From assembly GCA_022573285.1 (NCBI GenBank), contig JACZUF010000014.1, positions 1-64,000 of the forward strand: DNA of 64,000 bases, given 5' to 3'. Shown piece by piece: positions 43,792-52,712 of this stretch (position 1 is the stretch's first letter; every line of letters begins with the position of its first letter). The translations under genes were made by a program, and so were the position numbers. The DNA is from Chloroflexota bacterium. Its GTDB lineage: Bacteria; Chloroflexota; Dehalococcoidia; Lucifugimonadales; UBA3495. The notes beneath the pieces are model-generated. The model was not told where the DNA came from and made no database searches. It saw only the letters and a program-made list of their open reading frames with translations.

Positions 43792-45126
43792 ATGGCAACC
43801 ATACTAGAGGACTATATCGCCAAGCACCCCGGCTCCGCCCAGCGGCACCTGGAGGCTTCCAAACTGTTTCCCGACGGCGTTACCCACGATACCCGCTACG
43901 CCCAACCATTCCCGCTGTACATGACTCACGGCGAGGGGCCGCGAAAGTGGGACGTGGACGGCAACGAATACGTGGATTACGTGTCGGGCCACGGGGCGCT
44001 TTTGCTGGGACACTCTCACCCCGCCATCGCCGACGCCGTGAGCAAGCAGGTCCTGCGCGGCACCCACCTGGGCGCCTCAACGGAAGAGGAGGTCCGCTGG
44101 GCCAAGGCCATCAAGGCGCTGATGCCCTCCATCGAAAAGCTCCGGTTCCACAGCTCCGGCACCGAAGCGACTCTGATGGCCATGCGCTTGGCCCGCGCCT
44201 ATACCGGCAAGGACAAGATCATCAAGCTGCAGGACCATTTCCACGGTTGGCACGACTACGCCATGGCCGGTTCCGACCGCTCCGCCCCCGGCATCCCCGA
44301 AGCCAGTTGGGGCACCATGGTGGTAGTGCCGTCGGGTGACCTGAGCGCGGTTGAAGACGCCATCAAACGGGACCCGGACATCGCCGCCATCATTCTGGAA
44401 CCCACCGGCGCCCACTACGGCCAACTTCCCTTCGACACGCCCAATTATCTCAAGGGACTGCGGGAACTCACGGCCCAGAACGGGGTGGTCTTGATCTTCG
44501 ACGAGGTCGTTACCGGTTTCCGGGCCTCCCCCGGCGGCGCCCAGGTGCGCTACGGCATCAGCCCCGACCTGACCACCATGGCCAAGATCGTGGCGGGAGG
44601 ACTGCCCGGCGGGGCCATCGGCGGCAAGGCCGATATCATCGACATGATTGCCCACCGCAACGACCCGGACTGGGACAACACCCACCGCGTCTACCATCCC
44701 GGCACCTTCAACGGGAACCCACTATCCGCGGTGGCTGGGGCCACGGCCCTGGAGATGATCGCATCCCAGCCCATCAACCAGCAGGCCGACGCCATGGCCG
44801 CCAAGCTCAAGGCGGGACTCAACGAAGTGCTAAACCGGCTGGAGATCCCGGGTCACGCCCACGGCATCGCCTCGATGATCCACGTGGTACTGGCCGATTG
44901 TGATTGCGGCCGGGAGATCTGCACCATGTCCCACGCCAAGATCTCCGAGACCACCGCCTCTCCGGCGGTGACCGCCATGAAACGCGGCTTGCAGAACCGG
45001 GGCGTGGACATCATGGGCCGGGACGCCTTCTTGGTGTCCAGCACCCACACCGAAAAGGAGATCGACCAGACACTGAATGCCTTCCAAGAAACCATGACGG
45101 CGGTTCGGGCCGACGGGCTGATCTAA
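43792..45126 (+). CDS. Class III aminotransferase, glutamate-1-semialdehyde aminomutase-like
   Basis: A 444-residue PLP enzyme of fold type I. The GSAM-like segment HGEGPRKWDVDGNEYVDYVS is near residue 46, FHSSGTEATLMAMRLAR near residue 118, and the PLP lysine is Lys265 in MAKIVAGGLPGGAIGG. True HemL has a tighter consensus here (GGGLPVGAYGG), and this protein has a longer, Cys-rich C-terminal segment (LADCDCGREICTM). So it is more likely a related aminotransferase or aminomutase than HemL. The start ATG 43792 has AAGGAGG upstream. It is followed 108 nt later by the dienelactone hydrolase pair. Confidence 0.85.
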   Translation: MATILEDYIAKHPGSAQRHLEASKLFPDGVTHDTRYAQPFPLYMTHGEGPRKWDVDGNEYVDYVSGHGALLLGHSHPAIADAVSKQVLRGTHLGASTEEEVRWAKAIKALMPSIEKLRFHSSGTEATLMAMRLARAYTGKDKIIKLQDHFHGWHDYAMAGSDRSAPGIPEASWGTMVVVPSGDLSAVEDAIKRDPDIAAIILEPTGAHYGQLPFDTPNYLKGLRELTAQNGVVLIFDEVVTGFRASPGGAQVRYGISPDLTTMAKIVAGGLPGGAIGGKADIIDMIAHRNDPDWDNTHRVYHPGTFNGNPLSAVAGATALEMIASQPINQQADAMAAKLKAGLNEVLNRLEIPGHAHGIASMIHVVLADCDCGREICTMSHAKISETTASPAVTAMKRGLQNRGVDIMGRDAFLVSSTHTEKEIDQTLNAFQETMTAVRADGLI

Positions 45127-45234
45127 GGGCGATAGCCGTAGCGAAGGCGTTCAGCAAGTCGCTGATGCCCGCCGCTCCCAATTCTGGTAGAATTCCACAA
45201 TCCGAGTCCAAACCGCAATACGAGGTGATTCACC

Positions 45235-45963
45235 ATGCCTAGTTTTACCGACAAGCTGACCGTCGGCGGCAGCGAGATGGATATGTACGCCGCACTTCCA
45301 TCGGGTTCCGGGCCCCATCCAGCCGTCGTGATCGCCTTCCACGTGGGCGGGCTGGACGAGTTCGACAAGGCCATGGCCGACCGACTGGCCGAGGAGGGGT
45401 ACGTGGCCGTGGTGCCGGACCTTTTCCACCGGTTCTCCCAGGAAGTGATGGACGGGCCCCGATTGGACCGCCTGGGACACCTGAAGGATGCCGACATCAT
45501 CGCTGACATGAACGCCGCGGTTGATTTCCTCACCGGGAACTCCGCCATCGACAATGACCGCATCGGCGTCACCGGCTTCTGCATGGGCGGGCGCATCGCC
45601 TGGCTGATGGCCGCCACCAACCCCATCTTCAAGTGCACCGTCCCGTTCTACGGCGGAAATATCATGGGCAACTGGGGCCCCGGAGACACCCCATTCTCCA
45701 TGGCCGCCAAGATCAACTGCCCCATGCTCTTCCACTTCGGCTCGACGGACGGCAACCCATCGCCGGAAGACAAGGACAAACTGGATGCGGAGCTTACGCG
45801 CCTGGGCAAACCCCATGAGTTCCACTCCTACGAAGGGGCAGGGCACGCCTTCATGGACTTCACCAACCCGGAGCGCCATCACGAAGCGTCGGCCACGGCG
45901 GCCTGGCCTAGGACCATCGACTTCTTCAACAAACACCTGAAGGGCACCGCCGTTTCCGCCTAG
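45235..45963 (+). CDS. Dienelactone hydrolase family protein 1
   Basis: A 242-residue alpha/beta hydrolase. The nucleophile is Cys116 in GVTGFCMGGRIAW, the Asp is in HFGSTDGNPSPED and the His in YEGAGHAFMDF, giving the Cys-Asp-His triad of dienelactone hydrolases. Classical members open dienelactones from chloroaromatic breakdown, but many homologues act on other esters. It is first of a tandem pair, and the paralogue starts 33 nt downstream. Confidence 0.92.
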   Translation: MPSFTDKLTVGGSEMDMYAALPSGSGPHPAVVIAFHVGGLDEFDKAMADRLAEEGYVAVVPDLFHRFSQEVMDGPRLDRLGHLKDADIIADMNAAVDFLTGNSAIDNDRIGVTGFCMGGRIAWLMAATNPIFKCTVPFYGGNIMGNWGPGDTPFSMAAKINCPMLFHFGSTDGNPSPEDKDKLDAELTRLGKPHEFHSYEGAGHAFMDFTNPERHHEASATAAWPRTIDFFNKHLKGTAVSA

Positions 45964-45996
45964 CGCTGTATATCGATAACTGATGAGAGGGGCTGA

Positions 45997-46728
45997 ATGC
46001 CGTCATATTGGGAAAAAGTACCGGTGAACGGGGCCGAGATGGACCTCTACGTCAGCGTTCCCGACGGCGACGGCCCCTTTCCAGCGGTGGTGGTCGCCCA
46101 ACATGCCAGCGGCGTGGACAAGTTCATCCAGGACATGACCGATAAACTGGCCGGTGAGGGCTACGCTGCCGTGGCCCCCGACCTTTTCCACCGGATTACC
46201 GACGAGATGGTGGAGAGCGCTGGAAAGTCCAAACGCGACCAACTCAGCGACCCGGAGATCGTCGACGACGTCAACGCCACGATTGGATTCCTACGCGGCC
46301 AATCGTCGGTGGACTTGGCCCGCGTCGGCGTGACCGGGTTCTGCATGGGAGGCCGGGTCACCTGGCTGGCCGCCGCCACCAATCCAATCTTCAAGGCCGC
46401 CGTGCCCTACTACGGCGGCAACATAATGGTCCCTTGGGGGAACGCCACCCAACCGCCCTTCGCAATCACGTCTGGGATAAAGTGCCCGGTGCTGTTCCAC
46501 TTCGGGGAGATCGACGAGAACCCGTCTCAGGAGGACATGCTGGCGCTGGACGCCGAGTTGACCAAGCACGGCGTCCAACATAAGTTCTACACCTATCCTG
46601 GAGCCAACCACGCCTTCATGAACCCGGCCAACCCGCAGCGGTACCAGAGAGCGGCGGCCGAGATGTCTTGGCCGAGGACCCTGGACTTCTTCGCCCAACA
46701 CCTGAAGGGCGCGGCGGTTGCCGGATAA
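45997..46728 (+). CDS. Dienelactone hydrolase family protein 2
   Basis: A 243-residue paralogue of the preceding gene with the same triad (Cys116 in GVTGFCMGGRVTW, Asp in HFGEIDENPSQED, His in YPGANHAFMNP). The two proteins are close in sequence throughout, so they arose by tandem duplication, but the active-site surroundings differ enough to allow different substrates. It lies 33 nt after copy 1 and 58 nt before the small beta-sandwich gene, so it is probably in the same operon as the NHL selenoprotein candidate. Confidence 0.92.
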   Translation: MPSYWEKVPVNGAEMDLYVSVPDGDGPFPAVVVAQHASGVDKFIQDMTDKLAGEGYAAVAPDLFHRITDEMVESAGKSKRDQLSDPEIVDDVNATIGFLRGQSSVDLARVGVTGFCMGGRVTWLAAATNPIFKAAVPYYGGNIMVPWGNATQPPFAITSGIKCPVLFHFGEIDENPSQEDMLALDAELTKHGVQHKFYTYPGANHAFMNPANPQRYQRAAAEMSWPRTLDFFAQHLKGAAVAG

Positions 46729-46786
46729 ATTCTACCGATTCTGACCCGGTCCATGCCTACTCAAGCAGACGAAGCAAGGAGAAACA

Positions 46787-47311
46787 ATGCCCCGCGTATC
46801 GCTAGATTTGGAAGTACCCGCCGACCTTGCGGTCGTTAAGACCACCGGCTGGAGGATCGCCTCTGGGCTGGTCCCGGGCGAACCCAACCAAGGCCTGGTA
46901 GCCGAGATGGGGGATAGCCCGGCCCGGCTGCCTGACTACGATGATTCCTGGTGGGAAAAGGACGCAAATGTCCAGGAGCGCCGCTCGGTTGGTTTCACAT
47001 TCGCTTGGTACCGCATCAAGATCACCATCCCCTCCGAGGTCAAGGGCGAGAAAGTGGCCGGAGGCCGCGTCTGGTTCGAGACCAACGTAGACAACTACGG
47101 CGAGGTCTACATCGACGGCAACATCGACCGGGACAAGTGGGTGGTTACGGGTAACAACACGCCCAAGCGCATCTTGATCGAAGACGCGGCAGTCCCCGGA
47201 ACGGAGCATGTCATCGCCGTTCTGGTGGCCAACGCGCCTTTGGGCGCGCCCGTGGGCACAATATTCATGCGGTACGCTACCCTAGCTTTTGAGCCGGCCC
47301 CCGGCGCATAA
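46787..47311 (+). CDS. Hypothetical beta-sandwich protein
   Basis: A 174-residue protein without signal peptide. The stretch FAWYRIKITIPSEVKGEKVA followed by GGRVWFETNVDNYGEVYIDG resembles the galactose-binding-like jelly-roll seen at the front of many glycoside hydrolases, but no catalytic domain is attached. I cannot name a family. The start ATG 46787 has AAGGAG upstream. It is placed between the dienelactone hydrolases and the NHL protein in one direction. Confidence 0.65.
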   Translation: MPRVSLDLEVPADLAVVKTTGWRIASGLVPGEPNQGLVAEMGDSPARLPDYDDSWWEKDANVQERRSVGFTFAWYRIKITIPSEVKGEKVAGGRVWFETNVDNYGEVYIDGNIDRDKWVVTGNNTPKRILIEDAAVPGTEHVIAVLVANAPLGAPVGTIFMRYATLAFEPAPGA

Positions 47312-47400
47312 TCGATTCAACCGCACCAACGTGAGACCCGATTATCCGGCCGGCCGCCCGTTAACCAGGGGACCGGCCGTGTGGATTTACCGGAGGCGCC

Positions 47401-48885
47401 ATGAGCAGCCGCTCCTTCACAGGCAAACTGGCCGCGCCCGAATTCCCAGAGGGGCTGGAGTGGGTTAATACAGACCGGCCGCTTACCCTGCAGGAACTGA
47501 GGGGTAAGATCGTCGTCCTGGATTTCTGGACCTATTGTTGAATCAACTGCGCCCATATATTTCCGCAGTTGCGGAAGCTGGAAAAGAAGTATGTCAACGA
47601 GTTGGCCGTGGTCGGTGTCCATTCGGCCAAGTTCCCCAATGAGAAGGACACCGGCAATCTGAACAACGCCGTCCGCCGCTACGGGCTTGAGCACCCGGTG
47701 ATAAACGACGCCGAGTTCCAGATGTGGCAGCAATACTCCTGCCGGGCCTGGCCCACGCTGATGTTCATCGACCCTCTGGGCAACGTCGTCGGCAAGCATG
47801 AAGGCGAGATGACCTTCGATGCCTTCGACGGGCTGATCGGCCAGATGGTGACCCAGTTCGACGCCGATGGGGCTTTGGACCATAGGCCCCTGCCGTCCAC
47901 ATATCGAAGGTCTGAGGACACCACCCTCAGCTTCCCCGGCAAGGTCCTGGCCGACGGCCTTGGAGACCGCCTGTTCATCGCCGACACCAACCACAACCGC
48001 ATCGTGATAACTTCGCTGGGCGGCGCTGTGAAACAGGTGATCGGCAGCGGCGAAGAGTCCATGGCCGACGGCGGTTTCGCCGGTTGCGCCTTCAACCATC
48101 CTCAGGGAGTAGTCCTGGACGGCGAGACGCTCTACGTGGCTGATACCGAGAACCACGCCATCCGCAGGGTGGACCTGAACGCGGGCACGGTGGAAACCAT
48201 CGCCGGGACCGGAGAGCAGGGGCATACCAGGGACGGCCGGCGTCCGGGCCGGGCCATAGAGCTGTGCTCCCCTTACGACCTGCTGCACCACGGTGGAGTC
48301 ATCTACATCGCCATGGCCGGCGTCCACCAGCTATGGTCTTTGGACTTGGACGATGGCATGGCCGGGCCCTTTGCCGGAAATGGACGGGAGGCCATCACCG
48401 ACGGGTTCTTGGGCGCGGCGGAATTGGCCCAACCCTGCGGCATCACCACCGATGGAGTAAAACTATTCTTCACCGACAGCGAGACCAGTTCGGTGCGGTC
48501 GGCAGACATCGACCCTGCGGGGAGGGTGCAGACCATCGTGGGCCTGGACCTGTTCGTGTTTGGCGACGCCGACGGCTCTGACCACCACGTCCGCCTGCAA
48601 CACCCCATGGGCATCGCCCACTACGACGGGGTGCTCTACATCACCGACACCTATAACCATAAGATCAAGCGGGTGCTGCCGGCCACCAGGAGCGCATTCA
48701 CCATCTTGGGAACCGGCGCCCAGGGCCACACCGACGGGGCGGCGGACCAGGCCCAGTTCTCCGAGCCCAGCGGCATCAGCTTCGCCAACGGCAAGATGTA
48801 CATCGCCGACACCAACAACCACGCCATACGGGTTGCCGACGTCGACATGGGCGAGGTTTCCACCCTCCAGATCACCGGGCTTTAA
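47401..48885 (+). CDS. Thioredoxin-like NHL-repeat protein, probable selenoprotein
   Basis: A 494-residue protein if the in-frame TGA at 47539-47541 (codon 47) is read as selenocysteine. The start ATG 47401 has GGAGG upstream. Residues 12-45 match the NHLRC2-like front end ([32 protein letters not shown]), and the next codons read U-I-N-C where the family has C-I-N-C, so TGA replaces the first Cys of the CxxC. The thioredoxin-like domain runs to about residue 165. Six NHL propeller blades follow ([43 protein letters not shown] and two weaker). The track calls only 47569 onward. A nonsense mutation or sequencing error is the alternative. The dienelactone hydrolase pair lies upstream. Confidence 0.8.
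47542..47577 (+). promoter_or_regulatory. SECIS-like hairpin after the TGA
   Basis: TTCCGC (47561-47566) and GCGGAA (47571-47576) form six Watson-Crick pairs, plus a T-G pair, around the loop AGTT. The loop begins 25 nt after the TGA and has a G at its second position, as the bacterial SECIS model expects (roughly 16-37 nt and G in the first two loop bases). A second fold, AACTGCG (47545) with CGCAGTT (47564), overlaps it and excludes it. Confidence 0.6.
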
Positions 48886-49144
48886 GCACCGGCAACCAAC
48901 AAACGTCATTCCAGCGAAGGCCGGAATCCAGACGCCCCGGTCCCAAATCACTTGCGTGTTGCTAGGCGAGCGGAATGAGGCCGTGGGGAGCGCCGCAGAC
49001 GATGTACTATTCGGTTTGACACTTGGAAGTTGGTTTTCGCTGGCTGTTCTGGGTTCCGGCCTGCCCCGGAACGACTGATGGAGGCGAAGGGTATCACTAA
49101 GGGTCAGGTTCGGAACGAGTCTAGCGTTCTCGCCGGACCGGCCG
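48886..49144. other. Intergenic region between convergent genes
   Basis: Holds a GTCATTCCAGCGAAGGCCGG(AATCCAG) dispersed repeat near 48905-48931 and otherwise nothing I can assign. No T-run terminator is obvious for either flanking gene. Confidence 0.5.
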
Positions 49145-50020
49145 TTACTCCGGCGCTTGGCGGTGAATGGCCAGGATGCGGTCCAGGTGGGCCAGGTCCT
49201 GTTCCACGCTGGTGGAGCTCTCGGGGAAGTGCTTTAGCGCCAGTTCTTGGACCACCGGCACCTGCTCCGGGTCAAGTTCCAGCAGGATGATTCCGTGGTC
49301 CTTCAGCTTGTCCTCGGCTTGGAGCAAGAGCCGGCGGACTAGGTCCAATCCGTCGGGTCCCCCGTCCAGAGCCAACTCGGGTTCTTTTTGGACCTCCGGC
49401 TGGAGTGTGGGGATACGGTCCGTGGGGATATAGGGCAGATTGGCCACGATGAGATCGACGGGCTCCGGCACCGCCTCCAGCAGGTCGCCGATGGCCAGGC
49501 TCACCCGGTCGGCCACGCCGTGGGCCCGGATATTGAAAGACGCGACGTCCAATACCGCATCGTCCACATCCACGGCGAAGATCTTCGCCGCCGGCAGGTG
49601 AATGGCCAGGTTGATGGCGATGGCCCCGCTGCCGGTGCCGACGTCGGCGATGGTCAGTTCGGTCGATTCCATGCCCATCAACGCCATGAACAGGGCATGC
49701 TCCACCAGGCCCTCGGTCTCGGGGCGCGGTATCATCACCGCCGGCGTGACCATCACGCTGATGCCGTAGAACTCGCGTTGGCCTAGGATATAGGCCAATG
49801 GTTCCCGATCGAACCGGCGCTCCAAATTCGAGTCGAGAGCGGCCTGTTGTTGCCCGGACACCTCGGCTTCCTGCTCGGCGAAGATATTCTGCCGGGCCAT
49901 GCGCATCACGTTCATCACCAACACCTCCGCTTCCAGGCGGGCGTCGGGGATGCCGGCGGCTTCCAGCTTCTGATGGGTATCTTGAATGACGGTACGGAGC
50001 ACGGCCATGGACAGCTTCAT
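49145..50020 (-). CDS. prmC: Release factor glutamine methyltransferase
   Basis: A 291-residue SAM-dependent methyltransferase that modifies the Gln of the GGQ motif in release factors. An N-terminal helical domain is followed by the SAM motif IADVGTGSGAIAINLA. The catalytic NPPY is here NLPYIP, a variant seen in some PrmC lineages. It follows prfA on the same strand (97 nt), the usual partnership of methylase and its substrate. Confidence 0.92.
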   Translation of the reverse strand: MKLSMAVLRTVIQDTHQKLEAAGIPDARLEAEVLVMNVMRMARQNIFAEQEAEVSGQQQAALDSNLERRFDREPLAYILGQREFYGISVMVTPAVMIPRPETEGLVEHALFMALMGMESTELTIADVGTGSGAIAINLAIHLPAAKIFAVDVDDAVLDVASFNIRAHGVADRVSLAIGDLLEAVPEPVDLIVANLPYIPTDRIPTLQPEVQKEPELALDGGPDGLDLVRRLLLQAEDKLKDHGIILLELDPEQVPVVQELALKHFPESSTSVEQDLAHLDRILAIHRQAPE

Positions 50021-50117
50021 GTCCTAAAAGGTCAACTGGTTTCGAGGGACAGGCAGGTCTCAAGTTGACGGAAACCTTCCAGGGCAAGGACGGTAATATT
50101 GAAACGCGGCTGCGCCG

Positions 50118-51197
50118 CTAGGCGGTGGTTTCGGCTAAGAGGCGTTCTTCTTCCCAGGCGCTCAGCCGGTCGAACATTTGGTCCAAGCCGCCGTCCATGA
50201 GCCGGGGAATGTCGTGGAAGTTTTCGTTGCTGCGGTGGTCGGTGACCCGGTCCTGGGGATAGTTATAGGTGCGGATCTTCTCCGAGCGTTCGGCCCCGCC
50301 CACCTGAGAGCGGCGGTTCTCGCTTATCTCGGCGTCCTGACGGCTCTGTTCGGCCTCGAACAACCGGGACCGGAGCATGGACATGGCCCTCTGCTTGTTC
50401 TTGTATTGAGAGCGTTCGTCCTGGCAGACGACGGTCAGGCCTGAGGGCACGTGGACTATGCGTACGGCTGTGGCCACTTTGTTGACGTTCTGACCACCGT
50501 GGCCGCCGGCGTGGAAGATGTCAATCCGCAGGTCGTCGGGGCTAATCTTCACCTCGATCTCGTCGACCACCGGCAGCACCGCCACTGTGGCTGTCGAGGT
50601 GTGGATCCGGCCTTGGGTCTCGGTGTTGGGGATGCGCTGGACCCGGTGCACACCGCTTTCGAACTTCATGCGGCTGAAAACGCCCTTCCCCTGTATCTCA
50701 AAAACGATCTTGTTGAATCCACCCACCTCTGTCGGGTTGGAGTCCATGACCTCGACCTTCCAACCTTGGTTCTGAGCGTAACGGGTGTAAGCACGGTAGA
50801 GGTCGGAGGCGAAGATACCAGCCTCGGCTCCGCCGGTGCCGGCCCGTATCTCTATGATCACGTCACGTTCATCGTTGGGATTCTTTGGCAGCAGGGCCAA
50901 CCGCAATGCCTGGGTCAACTCATCCAACTTATTTTGGGCGGCCTCGAGTTCTTCCTTGGCCATCTGGACCAATTCCAACTCAGAGGTCTCCCGCACCAAC
51001 GACTCAAGGTCAGCTATCTCACTGACCAGCTTTTTGTACTCGCTGCCGATGTTGACGAGGCTTTCCAGAGAAGCCCGTTCCCGTGCCAGCTCCTGAACGC
51101 GCTCGAAATTGGCCGCAATCTCAGGGTCCGCCATGGATTCTTCAATCTCATGGTAGCGGTTAATCACGGGGTCTAGTTTGTCGAGCAAGGTGGCCAT
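50118..51197 (-). CDS. prfA: Peptide chain release factor 1
   Basis: A 359-residue class I release factor. The catalytic GGQ stands in HAGGHGGQNVNKVATAVRI, and flanking marks include HRVQRIPNTETQGRIHTSTA and SEKIRTYNYPQDRVTDHR. RF1 reads UAA and UAG. UGA is read by RF2, not present here, which is relevant to the UGA-containing gene upstream in the window. The start is ATG 51197. It is followed by prmC. Confidence 0.96.
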   Translation of the reverse strand: MATLLDKLDPVINRYHEIEESMADPEIAANFERVQELARERASLESLVNIGSEYKKLVSEIADLESLVRETSELELVQMAKEELEAAQNKLDELTQALRLALLPKNPNDERDVIIEIRAGTGGAEAGIFASDLYRAYTRYAQNQGWKVEVMDSNPTEVGGFNKIVFEIQGKGVFSRMKFESGVHRVQRIPNTETQGRIHTSTATVAVLPVVDEIEVKISPDDLRIDIFHAGGHGGQNVNKVATAVRIVHVPSGLTVVCQDERSQYKNKQRAMSMLRSRLFEAEQSRQDAEISENRRSQVGGAERSEKIRTYNYPQDRVTDHRSNENFHDIPRLMDGGLDQMFDRLSAWEEERLLAETTA

Positions 51198-51379
51198 GAT
51201 TGATACTCTGGAGCAGTAAATATAATCGGAATAGGGGCGTCGAATACCGCAACGCTGAACCTAGTTTAACCTACGGCTCGGGGAGAAACAACCGCAATTC
51301 CGCTATGCAACAGGTAGAACAGCGGAGAAATCGGCCCCGGCATAGCCGGTCCTGATTGAGTTAGGCCCCAAACGGCTGG

Positions 51380-52096
51380 TCACTCTTTCACGCCCCAATG
51401 CAGGGCGACGGTTCCGAAACCGAGACGCTGGTAGCCTACGTCAGCCAGCCCCAGTCCCGAGAGCATCTCCGCCAGCCGGCCGGCGTCCAGGAAATGGTCC
51501 ACCGACCTGGGAAGATAGCAGTAGGCGGACCGGTCCCCGGCCACCAATCTGCCGATCAACGGGACCAATCCGTGAAACACCGGCCGGAAGAGGGCTGACC
51601 TTAGGCCCTGGGTCATGGGTGAAAGCTCCAATATGGCCACCCGGCCCCCTCGACGCACTACTCTGACCATCTCGGATAAGGCTTGCTCGACGTCCGGCAT
51701 GTTCCGGAGACTGAACCCCGCGGTGGCGCAGGCGAAACTGCCGTCGGCGAAGGGTAGGGAAAGGGCGTCGCCGGTCATCATGGTGACCGAGCCGGACATA
51801 CCGCGTGCTTTGACCTTGGAGCCGGCCCGCGAGACCATCTCCTGCAGCAGGTCTAGGCCCACGGCGTGGTCCACCTCGGGACGCCGGGCCAGTTCCAACG
51901 CCAAGTCGCCGGTGCCGCTGGACACGTCTATGGCCGGACCGTTGACCCCTTGGGCCGCCAGCGCCGCGGTGCGCCGTTTCCAGCGCCGGTGCAGGCCCAG
52001 AGTCATCAGGTCGTTCATCAGGTCGTAGCGGCCCGCAATTCGGGAGAAGAGGTCGGCGACGTAGCGCCGTTTCTCAGCGCCTTGGAGTTCGGCCAT
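51380..52096 (-). CDS. ubiE: Demethylmenaquinone/ubiquinone methyltransferase
   Basis: A 238-residue UbiE/MenG-type methyltransferase. Family marks are RYDLMNDLMTLGLHRRWKRR near residue 24, the SAM loop DVSSGTGDLALELA, and RVVRRGGRVAILELS. It adds the last methyl group to demethylmenaquinone. It is downstream of ubiX by 13 nt, completing a run of quinone genes, and precedes prfA. Confidence 0.92.
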   Translation of the reverse strand: MAELQGAEKRRYVADLFSRIAGRYDLMNDLMTLGLHRRWKRRTAALAAQGVNGPAIDVSSGTGDLALELARRPEVDHAVGLDLLQEMVSRAGSKVKARGMSGSVTMMTGDALSLPFADGSFACATAGFSLRNMPDVEQALSEMVRVVRRGGRVAILELSPMTQGLRSALFRPVFHGLVPLIGRLVAGDRSAYCYLPRSVDHFLDAGRLAEMLSGLGLADVGYQRLGFGTVALHWGVKE

Positions 52097-52109
52097 TGGG
52101 AGGGCCGGC

Positions 52110-52712
52110 CTAGGTCTCTGGACCCTGATACTGCATCTCTTCGGGCATGGCCTGGTCCAGGCCCAGGGCCACGAATATCCGGGCCACCACGAAATTTACG
52201 ACGTCGCCGATGCCCTTGGGCCGCAGGTAGAAGGCGGGTTCGGGGGGGACGATCACGACCCCCATCCGGCTAAGGGTCAGCATGTTCTCCAGATGGATGC
52301 TGTGAAGAGGGGTTTCCCTGGGCACCAGCACCAGGGGACGCCGCTCCTTGAGACAGACGTCGGCGCTGCGGAGGAGCAGATTGCCGGACAGCCCACCCGC
52401 CAGCGATGCGATGCTGTTCATGCTGGCCGGGACGATCACCATCCCCGCGGTCGGATAGGTGCCGCTGGCCACCGGCGCCCTCAGGTCGTTTATCGGGTAA
52501 TGGACGAAGGCCGGGTGCTCCTGCCATTCGACCAACACGTCGTTGAAGTTCTCCCCAATCTCCTCCTGCCAGACCAGGCGGGCGGCGTTGGAACAGAGCG
52601 CCACCGTGGGTATGTCGCGGCGCAGCAGAGCGTCCACCGTGGCCCGGGCCATCACCGCCCCGCTGGCGCCGGTTATCCCGACTATGACCGGTTTCATTGG
52701 CTTGGCTGTCAT
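52110..52712 (-). CDS. ubiX: Flavin prenyltransferase, UbiX/MqnL-like
   Basis: A 200-residue UbiX-family protein. VIVGITGASGAVMARATVDAL at the start and VIVPASMNSIASLAGGLSGNLL then RSADVCLKERRPLVLVPRETP are typical. It makes the prenylated FMN cofactor used by UbiD. Its start overlaps the ubiA stop by 4 nt (ATGA). Neighbour UbiD would be the user of the cofactor. Confidence 0.93.
   Translation of the reverse strand: MTAKPMKPVIVGITGASGAVMARATVDALLRRDIPTVALCSNAARLVWQEEIGENFNDVLVEWQEHPAFVHYPINDLRAPVASGTYPTAGMVIVPASMNSIASLAGGLSGNLLLRSADVCLKERRPLVLVPRETPLHSIHLENMLTLSRMGVVIVPPEPAFYLRPKGIGDVVNFVVARIFVALGLDQAMPEEMQYQGPET

Noticed and set aside
43792-45126. Naming the aminotransferase hemL
   Set aside because: The PLP-lysine region and the C-terminal Cys-rich tail diverge from HemL, and no other heme genes are nearby.
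47539-47541. TGA as evidence of an alternative genetic code
   Set aside because: TGA is the true stop of the DppC-like permease and other genes here, and no other conserved gene has internal TGA.
47569-48885. The ORF-track call as a complete 438-residue gene
   Set aside because: It starts at a TTG inside the thioredoxin-like domain with no ribosome-binding site. The 56 upstream codons are conserved, in frame and have their own ATG with GGAGG.
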